A stretch of DNA of 64,000 bases from Acidobacteriaceae bacterium (lineage in GTDB: Bacteria; Acidobacteriota; Terriglobia; Terriglobales; Acidobacteriaceae). Positions 24,053 through 33,519 of this stretch are shown here, one piece after another. The position numbers and the translations under genes were made by a program. The notes below the pieces were generated by a model, which searched no databases, was not told the origin of the DNA, and saw only the letters and a program-made list of their open reading frames with translations. The stretch's first letter is position 1; every line of letters begins with the position of its first letter. The DNA lies in contig JAPWKE010000003.1 of assembly GCA_028283655.1 (NCBI GenBank), positions 2,666,001 through 2,730,000 on the forward strand, given 5' to 3'.

Positions 24053-25624
24053 TTACTCCCACTCGATTGTTCCCGGTGGCTTCGAGGTGATGTCGTACAC
24101 GACGCGGTTAATGCCCCGCACCTCGCTGACGATGCGCGAACTGATCTTGCGCAGCACGTCATACGGCAGCGCGGCCCAATCGGCGGTCATGCCGTCTTCA
24201 CTTTCCACCGCGCGGATCGCGCAGGTGTACGCGTAGGTGCGCTGGTCGCCCATCACGCCAACGGTCTTGACCGGCAGCAGTACCGCAAAGCTCTGCCACA
24301 CCTTACGGTAGAGACCCGCTTTGCGAATCTCGTCGACGCAAATGGCGTCGGCTTCCTGCAGAATCGCCACACGGTCCGGCGTCACTTCGCCGAGGATGCG
24401 GACAGCCAGGCCGGGGCCGGGGAAGGGCTGGCGTTCGAGAATCTCTTCCGGCATTCCGAGATCGCGACCGATGCGGCGAACTTCGTCCTTGAACAGATCG
24501 CGGAGCGGCTCAATGAGCTTCAGCTTCATGTCTTCCGGCAGGCCGCCAACGTTGTGGTGCGACTTGATGACGTGCGAGGGGCCGTGAACGCTGGCCGATT
24601 CAATCACGTCGGGATACAACGTTCCCTGCACCAGCCACGCAATCTCTTCGCCGGAAGACTTCTCTGTGTCGAAGATCGTCTTCGCTTCATCGTCGAAGAC
24701 CGCGATGAACTCGTTGCCGATGATCTTGCGCTTTTGCTCCGGATCCGTCACCCCAGCGAGCTTCGAGAGGAAGCGCTCTGAGCTATCGACGGCGACGAGG
24801 TTGAGGTGAAGGTCTTCGCGCATCGTGCGCTGCACTTTGGTGAACTCGTCCTTGCGCAGCACGCCGTTGTTGACGAAGATGCACGTCAGGCGGTCGCCAA
24901 TAGCCTTTGACACCAGCACGGCTGCGACGGAAGAGTCGACACCGCCGCTGAGCGCGCAGATGGCGTGCCCGGTGGGGCCGACCTGCTCCTTGATGCGAGC
25001 GACTGTCGTCTCAATGAAGTGTGCGGGCGTCCAGTCCTGCTGCGCGCCGCAGATATTCACGACGAAGTTTTTCAGCAGCTCCATGCCCTGGCGCGAGTGC
25101 GCGACCTCGGGGTGAAACTGCACCGCCCACATGCGGCGATCTTCATCGGCGATAGCGGCAACGGCGTTCGGTGTCTGGGCGACAATGCGGAAGCCCGGAG
25201 CGAGCGTCTCGGCGTGATCGCCGTGCGACATCCACACCTCAAGCGTTTCCGGAAGCCCGGCAAACAGCGGCGTCTGGTCCAGCACGCTGACCTCAGCGTG
25301 GCCGTACTCGCGGGCTGCAGCGGGAACGACTTTGCCGCCGAGATGGTGCGTCATGAACTGCAGGCCGTAGCAGATGCCAAGCAGCGGAAGCCCCGTGGCC
25401 AGTACGGCAGCATCGGCCTTTGGTGCGGAGTCGTCGTAAACACTCGACGGGCCGCCGGAGAGGATGATGCCTTTGGGCTGAAGCTCCAGGACTTTTTCAA
25501 GCGGAGTTGTGCAGGGAAGAACAACAGAAAACACGTTGAATTCGCGGATTCTGCGCGCGATCAACTGCGTGTACTGCGATCCAAAATCAAGGATGACGAT
25601 GGTAGAGGTTGTCGGCGTGCTCAC
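24053..25624 (-). CDS. guaA: GMP synthase (glutamine-hydrolysing)
   Basis: GuaA converts XMP to GMP using glutamine nitrogen. The class I amidotransferase domain comes first ([31 protein letters not shown] with the catalytic Cys). The ATP-pyrophosphatase domain ([15 protein letters not shown]-loop) and the C-terminal dimerisation domain ([32 protein letters not shown]) follow. The GTG at 25624 gives 523 residues, close to the family norm. A second in-frame GTG at 25660 would add 12 residues of no known function. Confidence 0.96.
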   Translation of the reverse strand: MSTPTTSTIVILDFGSQYTQLIARRIREFNVFSVVLPCTTPLEKVLELQPKGIILSGGPSSVYDDSAPKADAAVLATGLPLLGICYGLQFMTHHLGGKVVPAAAREYGHAEVSVLDQTPLFAGLPETLEVWMSHGDHAETLAPGFRIVAQTPNAVAAIADEDRRMWAVQFHPEVAHSRQGMELLKNFVVNICGAQQDWTPAHFIETTVARIKEQVGPTGHAICALSGGVDSSVAAVLVSKAIGDRLTCIFVNNGVLRKDEFTKVQRTMREDLHLNLVAVDSSERFLSKLAGVTDPEQKRKIIGNEFIAVFDDEAKTIFDTEKSSGEEIAWLVQGTLYPDVIESASVHGPSHVIKSHHNVGGLPEDMKLKLIEPLRDLFKDEVRRIGRDLGMPEEILERQPFPGPGLAVRILGEVTPDRVAILQEADAICVDEIRKAGLYRKVWQSFAVLLPVKTVGVMGDQRTYAYTCAIRAVESEDGMTADWAALPYDVLRKISSRIVSEVRGINRVVYDITSKPPGTIEWE

Positions 25625-25795
25625 GCTTCCAGTGTATCTGCCCTTCGAGGCTTCGATCACCCCCGTCGGCGATCATCGCTTCCCGCCCAAGCAACGCGGC
25701 GGAAACCGCACACAGGCACGGGCGGTAGAGCACGCCTTCAACCGCGCTCAATCAGGCCGAAACCGCCGAATCTTCGCGCCTGAGACGCCTCGTTG

Positions 25796-25966
25796 CTAGC
25801 TGGGATCTTTGTGGCGCGTGGAACTCACCGCGCCCATCACGCCTGCGCCCAGCAGAACGATACCGATCGCCGCCGTCCAATGCGACGGCATATGTGCCAG
25901 ATGGCAAACGTACACCACGCCAGCAATCAAGATTGCGGTTCCCAGCAGATACAGTCCGAATGACAT
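25796..25966 (-). CDS. Small two-helix membrane protein (56 residues)
   Basis: A short frame with CGGAGG nine bases before its ATG encodes MSFGLYLLGTAILIAGVVYV..., with a second helix TAAIGIVLLGAGVMGAVSS and a basic tail ending RHKDPS. The two-helix pattern, good ribosome site and coding-like composition support a real gene. Similar tiny membrane proteins seem common in acidobacteria, though this is from memory. The function is unknown. It lies between guaA and a multi-pass membrane protein, all on the minus strand. Confidence 0.7.
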   Translation of the reverse strand: MSFGLYLLGTAILIAGVVYVCHLAHMPSHWTAAIGIVLLGAGVMGAVSSTRHKDPS

Positions 25967-26012
25967 CTCTCACACCTCCGCATAAGCAGCTATGGAAGAG
26001 TGAGATGCAGAA

Positions 26013-26939
26013 TCAAGCGGTCTCGTCCAAAGCAGCTTCGCAAACCTGCACGTAGGCGGCGAAACGCACGCTATGGAAGTAATCCGAGGCGAGCATGTAG
26101 AGCACGGCCATCGCGATCCACCAGTTCTGCAGAAACTCCTGCGTTGCGATGGTCGCAAACGGCAGCGGGCAGGCCGAGAAGGTCATCGCCAGCACCACCA
26201 GTGCGATCTTCACGATGCACATGACGAGGCTGATCTCCAGTACCTCAGAGCGCGCAAGCTTGCTCGTTACAGAAGCCCGCAGACTGCCTCCCAGGCTAGT
26301 TCCGTGCTGCGCGTTCCAGGCCAGCGCCAGGGACAGCGGCCAGCTTAGAGTGGCCCAACCGACAAACAGCGCCAGCGAAAACACGATCGAGACAGCGAGG
26401 AAGACCAGCACGTCCGGCTCTGCTCCCAGCGTCGCTTTGGTGGTTAGTTCGTGGTGCGCCACCGCAAGCACTACGCTAGCCCATAGCGCCCAGCAAAGTA
26501 GTACACCCAGCGAACGCATCAGGCGGAGGCAAAAGACCAGAGCGAGCCGGGTCTTCGACGCTGCACCCAGCAGCCGCTTTGCAAACAGTACCTGCCCGAT
26601 AGCCCCGACAGCGCACCACCACAGCATGGACACCGTGATGAACTTCGCCAGCACCGGCTGCGCGAGATCGAACAGCCGGGCGGAGGTTGCTCCCAGCGTT
26701 GATGCCATCTCGGCCGGGTGGAAGAACGTCATCGTCCCCCATTGCGCCCAGACCTCGGCCAGCACATCGCTATGCTGCTTGCCGAAGAGGTAGACCACCA
26801 GCATGATCGGTCCGCCAGCGATCCACCGCCACGCCACTTCCAGGGCAACCAGCGAAGGCCGCTTCCATACACTCGCCATCACGCCGACGAACGACTGCGT
26901 GCTGCGCTTCTGTTTTGCGACCTGCCCTGCTGCTGCCAT
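26013..26939 (-). CDS. Multi-pass membrane protein of unknown function
   Basis: This 308-residue protein has about six hydrophobic helices, for example AGGPIMLVVYLFG, FITVSMLWWCAVGAIGQVLF, LGVLLCWALWASVVLAVA and VLVFLAVSIVFSLALFVGWATL. A hydrophilic N-terminus (QVAKQKRSTQS) precedes the first helix. No transporter or enzyme signature is visible. Its ATG lies seven bases downstream of the leuS stop on the same strand, so it is probably co-transcribed with leuS. Confidence 0.75.
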   Translation of the reverse strand: MAAAGQVAKQKRSTQSFVGVMASVWKRPSLVALEVAWRWIAGGPIMLVVYLFGKQHSDVLAEVWAQWGTMTFFHPAEMASTLGATSARLFDLAQPVLAKFITVSMLWWCAVGAIGQVLFAKRLLGAASKTRLALVFCLRLMRSLGVLLCWALWASVVLAVAHHELTTKATLGAEPDVLVFLAVSIVFSLALFVGWATLSWPLSLALAWNAQHGTSLGGSLRASVTSKLARSEVLEISLVMCIVKIALVVLAMTFSACPLPFATIATQEFLQNWWIAMAVLYMLASDYFHSVRFAAYVQVCEAALDETA

Positions 26940-26946
26940 TTCGTGC

Positions 26947-29514
26947 CTACTTCACTACCAGGTTGACCAGCTTGCCCTTGATGACCAGTGTCTTGACGAT
27001 CTGCTTGCCTTCGAGGCGCTGCTGAACCTTTTCGTCCGCCAAAGCCGCAGCCTTGATAGCTTCTTCGTCTGCATCTGCTGCCACTTTGACGACGACGATG
27101 AGCTTGCCGTTAGCCTGCACGGGCACTTCCAGCTCGCTTTCCTTCGCCAACTCAGCGTTCGCCACAGGCCACGGCGTCGTCAGCACAGAGCCCTGACCGC
27201 CGAGCATCTCCCACAGCTCTGCGGCAACGAACGGAGCAAACGGCGCGAGCATCAGCGTCAAGGAGCGGAAGATCTCTGCTACCGTCGCTGGAGCCACATC
27301 CCCCGCATCGATCGCGGCTTCCGCTGCCGAAACTTCGTTCACCAGGATCATGATCGCGGCGATGCAGGTATTGAAGTGCCAGCGGCCGGAGAAGTCTTCG
27401 GTGATCTTCGCAATCGTCTGGTGCAGCGTGCGCAGCAGCTTCGCGCCTGTGTCGCTTTGTGCGGCAAACGCCGAGGCGGCGATCTCATCCCCGTGTGCGT
27501 GCTCCGACGAGGTCACCATCGGTGCGAACTTCACGGCAAGGCGATAAACGCGGGCGAGGAAGCGCGCTACACCGGCGACGCCCTCTTCCTGCCACTCCAG
27601 ATCACGGTCCGGCGGCGCCGCAAACAGCGCGTACATGCGCGTAGCGTCGGCACCATAGCGAGCGATCATCTCATCCGGGCTAACGACGTTGCCCTTGGAC
27701 TTCGACATCTTCGCGCCGTCTTTGATCACCATACCCTGCGTAAAGAGACGCTCGGCGGGCTCATCGTTCACAATCAGCCCGAGGTCGCGCATCACCTTCG
27801 TCCAGAAGCGTGAGTAGATCAGGTGCAGAATCGCGTGCTCGACGCCGCCAATGTACTGGTCGATCGGGAACCAGTACTTCGCCTTCTCCACATCAAACGG
27901 AGCACTGGAGTTGTGCGCGTCCGTGTAGCGGTAGAAGTACCAGCTCGAGTCCACGAACGTGTCCATCGTGTCCGTCTCGCGGCGTGCGGGCTTGCCGCAC
28001 ACCGGGCACGGCGCATTCACAAACTCCGGCACCTTGCCGAGCGGCGAGCCGCCCTCCTGCGTGATCTCGATCTTCTCCGGCAGCAGCACCGGCAGTTCGC
28101 TCTCCGGGACCGCCACCGCGCCATGCTCCGAGCAGTAGATGATCGGGATCGGCGTGCCCCAGTAACGCTGACGGCTCACTCCCCAATCCTTCAGGCGGAA
28201 CGTCGTTGTGCGCTTGCCAAAGCCCTTCGCCTCGGCGCGCTTGCCCATCTTTTCCTGAGCTTCGAGCGCAGGCTCGCCACTCCACTCACCGGAGTTCACC
28301 AGCACGGCTTCGTCTTCTGCGATGTACGGCAGCGCGAGGTCGCCGGTGTCATCCCCAGATCCACCGGAGTTCGCCGGAGCCACCACACGCTTGATCGGCA
28401 GGCCGTACTTGGTCGCAAACTCAAAGTCGCGCTCGTCGTGGCCCGGAACGCTCATAATCGCGCCCGTGCCGTAGTCGGCCAGGATGTAATTGGCCACCCA
28501 CACCGGCACCGTCTCACCCGTGAACGGGTTCACGGCGTGCTTGCCGGTAAAGACACCGTGCTTCTCAATGTTGCCGATGTCGCCGGCTTCTTTCGCGGCC
28601 TGCTGCTGCGCGATCATCTCGTCAACGGCGTTGGCGAGCTCCACATCTTCAGTCGCCCACTGCTTCACCAGGGCATGTTCCGGCGCAAGCTGCAGCGAGG
28701 TCGCACCGAAGATGGTGTCCACGCGCGTCGTGAAGACCGTCGCCGAAGCGCCGCCTTCCACCGCGAACGTTACCTCTGTGCCTTCGCTCTTGCCGATCCA
28801 GTTGCGCTGCATCGTGCGCACCTTCTCCGGCCAGCCAGAGAGCTTGTCCAGGCCTTCGAGCAACTCATCGGCGTAATGCGTAATGCGGAGGAACCACTGC
28901 TCCATCTCGCGCTGCTCGACGAGCGTGTCCTCATGCCGCCAGCAGCAGCCACCGATGACCTGCTCGTTGGCCAGAACGGTCGCGCACTTGGGGCACCAGT
29001 TCAGCTTCGAGGTCTTCTTATACGCCAGCCCCTTCTCATACATCCGGAGGAAGAACCACTGGTTCCAGCGGTAGTAATCGGGCAGACAGGTCGCGAGTTC
29101 CGTATCATTCCAGTCGTAGGAGAGACCGAGGCGGCGCATCTGCACCTTCATCTGCTCAATGTTGCGCAGCGTCCACTCACGCGGAGGCGTGTTGTTCTTC
29201 AGCGCCGCATTCTCTGCGGGCAGGCCAAAGGCGTCCCAACCCATCGGGTGCAGCACATTGTGGCCGCGCATCCGCATGAAGCGAGCGAGCGCATCGCCGA
29301 TGGAGTAGTTGCGCACATGGCCCATGTGCAACTGGCCGCTGGGGTAGGGCAGCATCTCCAGGCAGTAGTACTTGGGCTTGCCAGAGGTGTGGTCTTCCGC
29401 ACGATAGAGAGCCGGATCGGCATCCCAGCGCGCCTGCCAGCGCGGTTCAATCTCTGCGGGGTTATAGCGAACTTCGTCGGGGCGCGCCTGCGCGTTATTT
29501 TCAACAGAACTCAT
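26947..29514 (-). CDS. leuS: Leucyl-tRNA synthetase
   Basis: This 855-residue class I synthetase charges tRNA-Leu. The HIGH-type motif is HMGH (63-66) within PYPSGQLHMGHVRNYSIGDA. The CP1 editing domain follows (VTFAVEGGASATVFTTRVDTIFGATSL, GTGAIMSVPGHDERDFEFA). KMSKS is present in DGAKMSKSKGNVVSPDEM. WCPKCATVLANEQV carries the expected zinc-type cysteines. The length and domain order are normal for bacterial LeuRS. Confidence 0.97.
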   Translation of the reverse strand: MSSVENNAQARPDEVRYNPAEIEPRWQARWDADPALYRAEDHTSGKPKYYCLEMLPYPSGQLHMGHVRNYSIGDALARFMRMRGHNVLHPMGWDAFGLPAENAALKNNTPPREWTLRNIEQMKVQMRRLGLSYDWNDTELATCLPDYYRWNQWFFLRMYEKGLAYKKTSKLNWCPKCATVLANEQVIGGCCWRHEDTLVEQREMEQWFLRITHYADELLEGLDKLSGWPEKVRTMQRNWIGKSEGTEVTFAVEGGASATVFTTRVDTIFGATSLQLAPEHALVKQWATEDVELANAVDEMIAQQQAAKEAGDIGNIEKHGVFTGKHAVNPFTGETVPVWVANYILADYGTGAIMSVPGHDERDFEFATKYGLPIKRVVAPANSGGSGDDTGDLALPYIAEDEAVLVNSGEWSGEPALEAQEKMGKRAEAKGFGKRTTTFRLKDWGVSRQRYWGTPIPIIYCSEHGAVAVPESELPVLLPEKIEITQEGGSPLGKVPEFVNAPCPVCGKPARRETDTMDTFVDSSWYFYRYTDAHNSSAPFDVEKAKYWFPIDQYIGGVEHAILHLIYSRFWTKVMRDLGLIVNDEPAERLFTQGMVIKDGAKMSKSKGNVVSPDEMIARYGADATRMYALFAAPPDRDLEWQEEGVAGVARFLARVYRLAVKFAPMVTSSEHAHGDEIAASAFAAQSDTGAKLLRTLHQTIAKITEDFSGRWHFNTCIAAIMILVNEVSAAEAAIDAGDVAPATVAEIFRSLTLMLAPFAPFVAAELWEMLGGQGSVLTTPWPVANAELAKESELEVPVQANGKLIVVVKVAADADEEAIKAAALADEKVQQRLEGKQIVKTLVIKGKLVNLVVK

Positions 29515-29586
29515 ACAGTTCCTATTGTACGGACGCTGGCAAGCCCCAGCCTATGACGGCGGACACATACCCCAAAAGGCCACGGC

Positions 29587-29602
29587 CACGGCTGAAGCCG
29601 TG
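29587..29602. repeat. Short hairpin repeat (CACGGCT-GA-AGCCGTG)
   Basis: A perfect 7-bp stem lies in the 115-base gap between leuS and the next minus-strand gene. Related hairpins occur at 39308-39333 (GGCACGGC-CGAA-GCCATGCC) and, with a different arm, at 34068-34087. It may be an acidobacterial intergenic repeat or a terminator. Confidence 0.4.
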
Positions 29603-29629
29603 ACCGCGGAATATCTAAGCCCACAATGC

Positions 29630-30418
29630 TTACTCCTGCTTATCCGCCGCAGCTTCCAGCTTCTGCGCCAACTGCTTCAGAGACTCCGCACTCGTCTGCA
29701 CTTTGTACCCCTGCGGAGCACGGAACAAAGCCGAATCGGGCTGCTCACGCAGCAGCTTCTCCAACTGCACGACACGCTCCCCGGTGCGAGGATCGGTCTC
29801 CTTCTGCAGCACAATCAGCTTCATCTCTTCGGAAGTCCAGACCTCGTGCGTCCGCGTAATGGCCTTATCGTTGCCGTTTTTCCCTGCCGGAATCACCACT
29901 GTCGTGCGCTTGCCCGTGCACGCCAGCCCGTCGATTATCTGGGAACCGAGGTCCTCGGTCGTTACATTCGGGTTCTTCTTTGGCTCTGCAGCTCCAAGGT
30001 TCACCGTCCGGCTCTGCGCCTTCGAGGTATCCGACAGCTTCGACACCGTTGCCACACGCGGCATGCCCTTCGGCCCACCCTCCGACCACACCGTAAACGT
30101 CCCGGCCACAGGGTCTTTTACGTAGACCAGCTTCATCTCCGGACGATCGTCCAACGCCTTCAGAATCCGGCTCTCCACACGCACGCGCCCCTGCGCATCG
30201 CGGTAGACCGAGTGGTGCCCATGCCGCTTCATCGTCGTTCCATCCGACAGAGTCTGCGTCACGCTCGTCGTCTGCACCGCCGAGTACGGCTCACCCACTA
30301 CCGGCGGCGCCATCAACGCGCTCAAATGCCCACCCGTGGAGACAACGGTGTTCTGCGCCGCCACAGGAATCGCCAACGACATCGCCACGAAACAAACTGC
30401 CAAACGGCTAAGCACCAC
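29630..30418 (-). CDS. Exported protein of unknown function
   Basis: This 262-residue protein has a GTG start seven bases after GAGG and a signal peptide ending PVAAQN near residue 22. The mature part is beta-rich (YSAVQTTSVTQTLSDGTTM, HHSVYRDAQGRVRVESRILK, GTFTVWSEGG, TGKRTTVVIPAGKNGNDKAITRTHEVWTSEEMKLIVL). The C-terminus is a charged helix. I cannot name the family, though similar secreted proteins appear to occur in acidobacteria. It may be a periplasmic factor. Confidence 0.7.
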   Translation of the reverse strand: MVLSRLAVCFVAMSLAIPVAAQNTVVSTGGHLSALMAPPVVGEPYSAVQTTSVTQTLSDGTTMKRHGHHSVYRDAQGRVRVESRILKALDDRPEMKLVYVKDPVAGTFTVWSEGGPKGMPRVATVSKLSDTSKAQSRTVNLGAAEPKKNPNVTTEDLGSQIIDGLACTGKRTTVVIPAGKNGNDKAITRTHEVWTSEEMKLIVLQKETDPRTGERVVQLEKLLREQPDSALFRAPQGYKVQTSAESLKQLAQKLEAAADKQE

Positions 30419-30551
30419 AAATCACCTCAAGAGAAAGCCCCACCAGTATCGGCTCGCACCCTTCCCACAGCAAGTAAATATTCATACTCGACGCAAGCAG
30501 AAGGGGCAGCCTAAGCCACCCCTTTTGCGCTCTACCCTATACGCGCTATCT

Positions 30552-32492
30552 TCACTCCACCACCGGAAGGCTGATGTAGCTCGCCTCTCCCGCCGTGTGC
30601 CACACCTTCTGCGTTGCCTTTTTGTAATCGCCGGGCTTCGCTTCAAAGATGTTCGGCACAAACGTCTGCGGATTGCGGTCATAGAGTGGGAAGAGCGTCG
30701 ACTGCACCTGCACCATCAAACGATGGCCAGCCGGAATCGTGCGCTCCACCATCGGCAGCCCGAACGTGTACTCCAGCGGTTCGTTCGCCTTGATCGCCAC
30801 CGGCTTCTCAAAGCTCGTCCGATACCGCCCACGGAAGATATCGATTCCCATCGGCAGTTCGTACCCATTCGAAACGTCTTCCTCATCCTCTGCCCCAGCC
30901 TCGCGGTCCGGGTAAACATCAATCAGCTTCACGACCCAGTCAGAGTCGGTCCCGCTCGTCGATGCCATCAGGTGGACCGTCGGCTCGCCCGAAAGCTTCA
31001 TTGGGGTCTTCAGTGGCTCACTCACAAAGGTCAGGACATCCGGGCGACCGTCAACAAAGCGCTGGTCGGTGACCAGCCACGTACGCCATGCCATACCGTC
31101 TTTTTCCAGCACCGGCCGCGGACGATACGGCACCGGCTTGGCGGGATCGCTGACATACTCCGTAAACTTCTCCCCCCTGCCCTCACCCGCAGGAGCCTCA
31201 AAGCCCAGCTTGCCGTTTGCGCCCAGATAAAGCTTCTTCGTCGGCGTGCCGCAGCCCTGCTCGCAGCTCACCGGGAACGTCTGCAGGCTGTCCCAGTGGT
31301 CCGCTCCTGTGTCATAGATCCACACCGGCGGCGTCTTCGCCTTCGGTGCATCGGCCTTCAGATGCTGGTTAAAGAACGGGAGCAGAACATCCCGACGCCA
31401 CTGCTCGGTCGTGTCCGCAGACCAGGTCATCGGCCCCAACGAACGTCCCGGGCGGTTCACCTGGCTGTGGAACCACGGCCCCATCACCAGGTAGTTGCGA
31501 TCATTCGCCGTATCCTTCGGCTCCAGCGCACGATAGCTATGGATCGCGCCCCACATATCTTCCTGGTCATACAGGCCCTGCAGCCACATCGTTGGCACAG
31601 TCTGCGGAACCTTGGCAATCAACTTATCCAGCGCCTGCGCCTGCCAGAATGAGTCATACGCCGGATGCGCCTGCACGAACTTCCAGTAGGGAATCTGGTC
31701 GCCGCCCAACGCCTTGCCAAACTCTCCTGCGGAACCAGCCTTCAGGAACGCGGTGTACTCATCGCCCACACGTGGCAATGGCATCGCTCCGCCATCGCGA
31801 TGTGCTGTCTGCCCCACGTAATAGTCGATGTTCACTTGGCGGAACGCACCGTAGTGGAACCAGTCATCCCCCATCCAGCCATCGACCATCGGGCTCTCAG
31901 GTGCAGCCACCTTCAGCGCCGGATTCGGATGCAACAACGCCATCACCACCGTGAAGCCTTCATACGACGAACCGATCATGCCCACGCGGCCGTTCGTCTC
32001 CGGAACGTTCTTCACCAACCAGTCAATTGTGTCCCACGCATCCGTCGTATCGTCCGCGCCTGTGTTGTTAAAGCCTGAACCCACCGGTGGAGGCGTCATT
32101 AGGTACGCGCCCTCAGAGTTATGCTTCCCACGCACATCCTGATACACACGGATATATCCGGCCTTCACAAACTCCTCGTCCGCCAGCGGCAACTCATCGA
32201 TCAGGTGCTTCGCATCCACGCCGCTCGACCGTACATGCCCCGCTGCGTCGTAGGGCGTACGCGTCAGCACAATCGGCAAACCATGCTCGCCGTGCGGCAC
32301 AAAGATTACCGTGTAAAGCTTTGTGCCATCGCGCATCGGCATCATCACCACGCGCTTGTCGTAGTCTCGCTCCACGGCAGGTGGCTGGTAGTTCTTCGCC
32401 AACTGGTCATCACCAATTCCCTGCTGCGCCACAGCGACCGGTCCCAGGCCGATCGCCATCAACATCGCCACACTTACCAGCGTCTTCTTCAT
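30552..32492 (-). CDS. Exported CocE/NonD-family serine hydrolase (S15-like)
   Basis: This 646-residue protein has a signal peptide ending VAVAQQ. An alpha/beta-hydrolase domain contains DVRGKHNSEG (the oxyanion and shaping segment) and the GxSYxG nucleophile motif GSSYEG with Ser176. The C-terminal jelly-roll domain (AIKANEPLEYTFGLPMVERTIPAGHRLMVQVQSTLFP) is typical of X-Pro dipeptidyl-peptidase/cocaine-esterase relatives. It probably hydrolyses peptides, acyl esters or beta-lactam-like amides in the periplasm. The specificity is not predictable. Confidence 0.9.
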   Translation of the reverse strand: MKKTLVSVAMLMAIGLGPVAVAQQGIGDDQLAKNYQPPAVERDYDKRVVMMPMRDGTKLYTVIFVPHGEHGLPIVLTRTPYDAAGHVRSSGVDAKHLIDELPLADEEFVKAGYIRVYQDVRGKHNSEGAYLMTPPPVGSGFNNTGADDTTDAWDTIDWLVKNVPETNGRVGMIGSSYEGFTVVMALLHPNPALKVAAPESPMVDGWMGDDWFHYGAFRQVNIDYYVGQTAHRDGGAMPLPRVGDEYTAFLKAGSAGEFGKALGGDQIPYWKFVQAHPAYDSFWQAQALDKLIAKVPQTVPTMWLQGLYDQEDMWGAIHSYRALEPKDTANDRNYLVMGPWFHSQVNRPGRSLGPMTWSADTTEQWRRDVLLPFFNQHLKADAPKAKTPPVWIYDTGADHWDSLQTFPVSCEQGCGTPTKKLYLGANGKLGFEAPAGEGRGEKFTEYVSDPAKPVPYRPRPVLEKDGMAWRTWLVTDQRFVDGRPDVLTFVSEPLKTPMKLSGEPTVHLMASTSGTDSDWVVKLIDVYPDREAGAEDEEDVSNGYELPMGIDIFRGRYRTSFEKPVAIKANEPLEYTFGLPMVERTIPAGHRLMVQVQSTLFPLYDRNPQTFVPNIFEAKPGDYKKATQKVWHTAGEASYISLPVVE

Positions 32493-32523
32493 CCAGCCTC
32501 CTCAGGCCTTATTCCTCTGCCAA

Positions 32524-33384
32524 CTAACCCGCGCTCAACACTCGCAGCGTCATCACATTGCGCTCGTTGTCCCCATCTTCTTCCGACGGAGTCTCCGCGA
32601 TAAACGCGGTATGCGCAAAACGCTCATCATGCAGCAGTCGACGAAACGCCTCAGCCCCGATCGACCCTTCGCCAATATGCTCATGCCGGTCGAGCTTCGA
32701 TCCCATCGCCGCCTTGGCATCGTTGGTATGCCACACCTTCACCGCGGCAAAGCCCATAGTCTGCTCCACCTGCCGCATCGTCTCCGCATACCCTTCAGCC
32801 GACACAATGTCATACCCCGCGACATGGATGTGGCACGAGTCCAGGCACACCGCCACGGGTACACAAGGCTTCAGCCGATGCACCAACTCGGCCACCTGCT
32901 CCAGCGAGCCGCCGAGCGAAAACTCCGCGCCAGCCATGTTCTCCACCAGCACCTCGAACGGCGACCCAGCGAAGTCGATGCCCTCGACCGCCTTCTCCAC
33001 GCCTTCCACCGCCAGCCGCAGACCTTCCTCGCGCGTCAGCCCCTTCCACGAGCCCGGATGCAGCACCAGTGCCTCAGCCCCCAGGGCCAACCCCTGCTGG
33101 ACCTCCGCGCGCAACGCCGCCACGGACGACTCGCGCACGCTCTCCGTCTGCGAACACAGGTTGATCAGAAAGCTCGCATGAATCGCCAGCGGCCCCATGT
33201 CATGCTCCGCGCGCGCAGCTTTCAGCTTCGTCGCGTCGGCTTCCTTCACCACGCCGCTCTTCCACGTCCGTGGGCTGGAGCTGAAGATCTGCAGCGTATT
33301 CGCTCCCGCCGCCACTGCCCGGTCGACCGCCGTCCAAACACCACCGGCTGTCGAAAAATGTGCACCAATCCGCTTCTTTGCCAT
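32524..33384 (-). CDS. nfo: Deoxyribonuclease IV (AP endonuclease)
   Basis: This cytosolic zinc enzyme incises DNA 5' to abasic sites in base-excision repair. The 286-residue product starts MAKKRIGAHFSTAGGVWTAVDRA. It contains LQIFSSSPRTWKS, LVLHPGSWKG, VLVENMAGAEFSLGGSLEQVA, CLDSCHIHVAGYDI, VWHTNDAKAAMGSKLDRHEHIGEGSIG and FIAETPSEEDGDNERN. The conserved His, Glu and Asp zinc ligands of Nfo are visible in these blocks. Confidence 0.95.
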   Translation of the reverse strand: MAKKRIGAHFSTAGGVWTAVDRAVAAGANTLQIFSSSPRTWKSGVVKEADATKLKAARAEHDMGPLAIHASFLINLCSQTESVRESSVAALRAEVQQGLALGAEALVLHPGSWKGLTREEGLRLAVEGVEKAVEGIDFAGSPFEVLVENMAGAEFSLGGSLEQVAELVHRLKPCVPVAVCLDSCHIHVAGYDIVSAEGYAETMRQVEQTMGFAAVKVWHTNDAKAAMGSKLDRHEHIGEGSIGAEAFRRLLHDERFAHTAFIAETPSEEDGDNERNVMTLRVLSAG

Positions 33385-33420
33385 ACAAAATCAAGCCTAC
33401 CGCATCCTCTGCTCTCAAAA

Positions 33421-33519
33421 ACTCCACGCGTCCCATGCTCCCCCAAAAGCACACAAGGGCACCCACCCCAAACATCCACAACACCCAGCCACACAAACAC
33501 GCATCACATCATCAGAGCC
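33421..33519 (+). promoter_or_regulatory. C-rich, G-poor leader (Rho-loading-like)
   Basis: In the 100 bases before the ATG at 33520 I count about 46 C and 11 G, with A as the second commonest base and few T. The stretch lacks a recognisable ribosome site. C-rich, G-poor, unstructured RNA is the profile of a Rho utilisation site. The nfo promoter must also lie here on the other strand. Confidence 0.4.

Noticed and set aside
27823-29556. 577-residue plus-strand frame opposite leuS
   Set aside because: It lies almost entirely antisense to leuS. The composition is His/Arg-rich and no motif is visible.
30336-31652. 438-residue plus-strand frame opposite the CocE-type hydrolase
   Set aside because: It is antisense to conserved catalytic motifs and lacks any protein signature.
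32611-33519. Upstream extension of the plus-strand conserved protein frame
   Set aside because: This part is antisense to nfo and then runs through the C-rich leader. Only the part from 33520 reads as protein.
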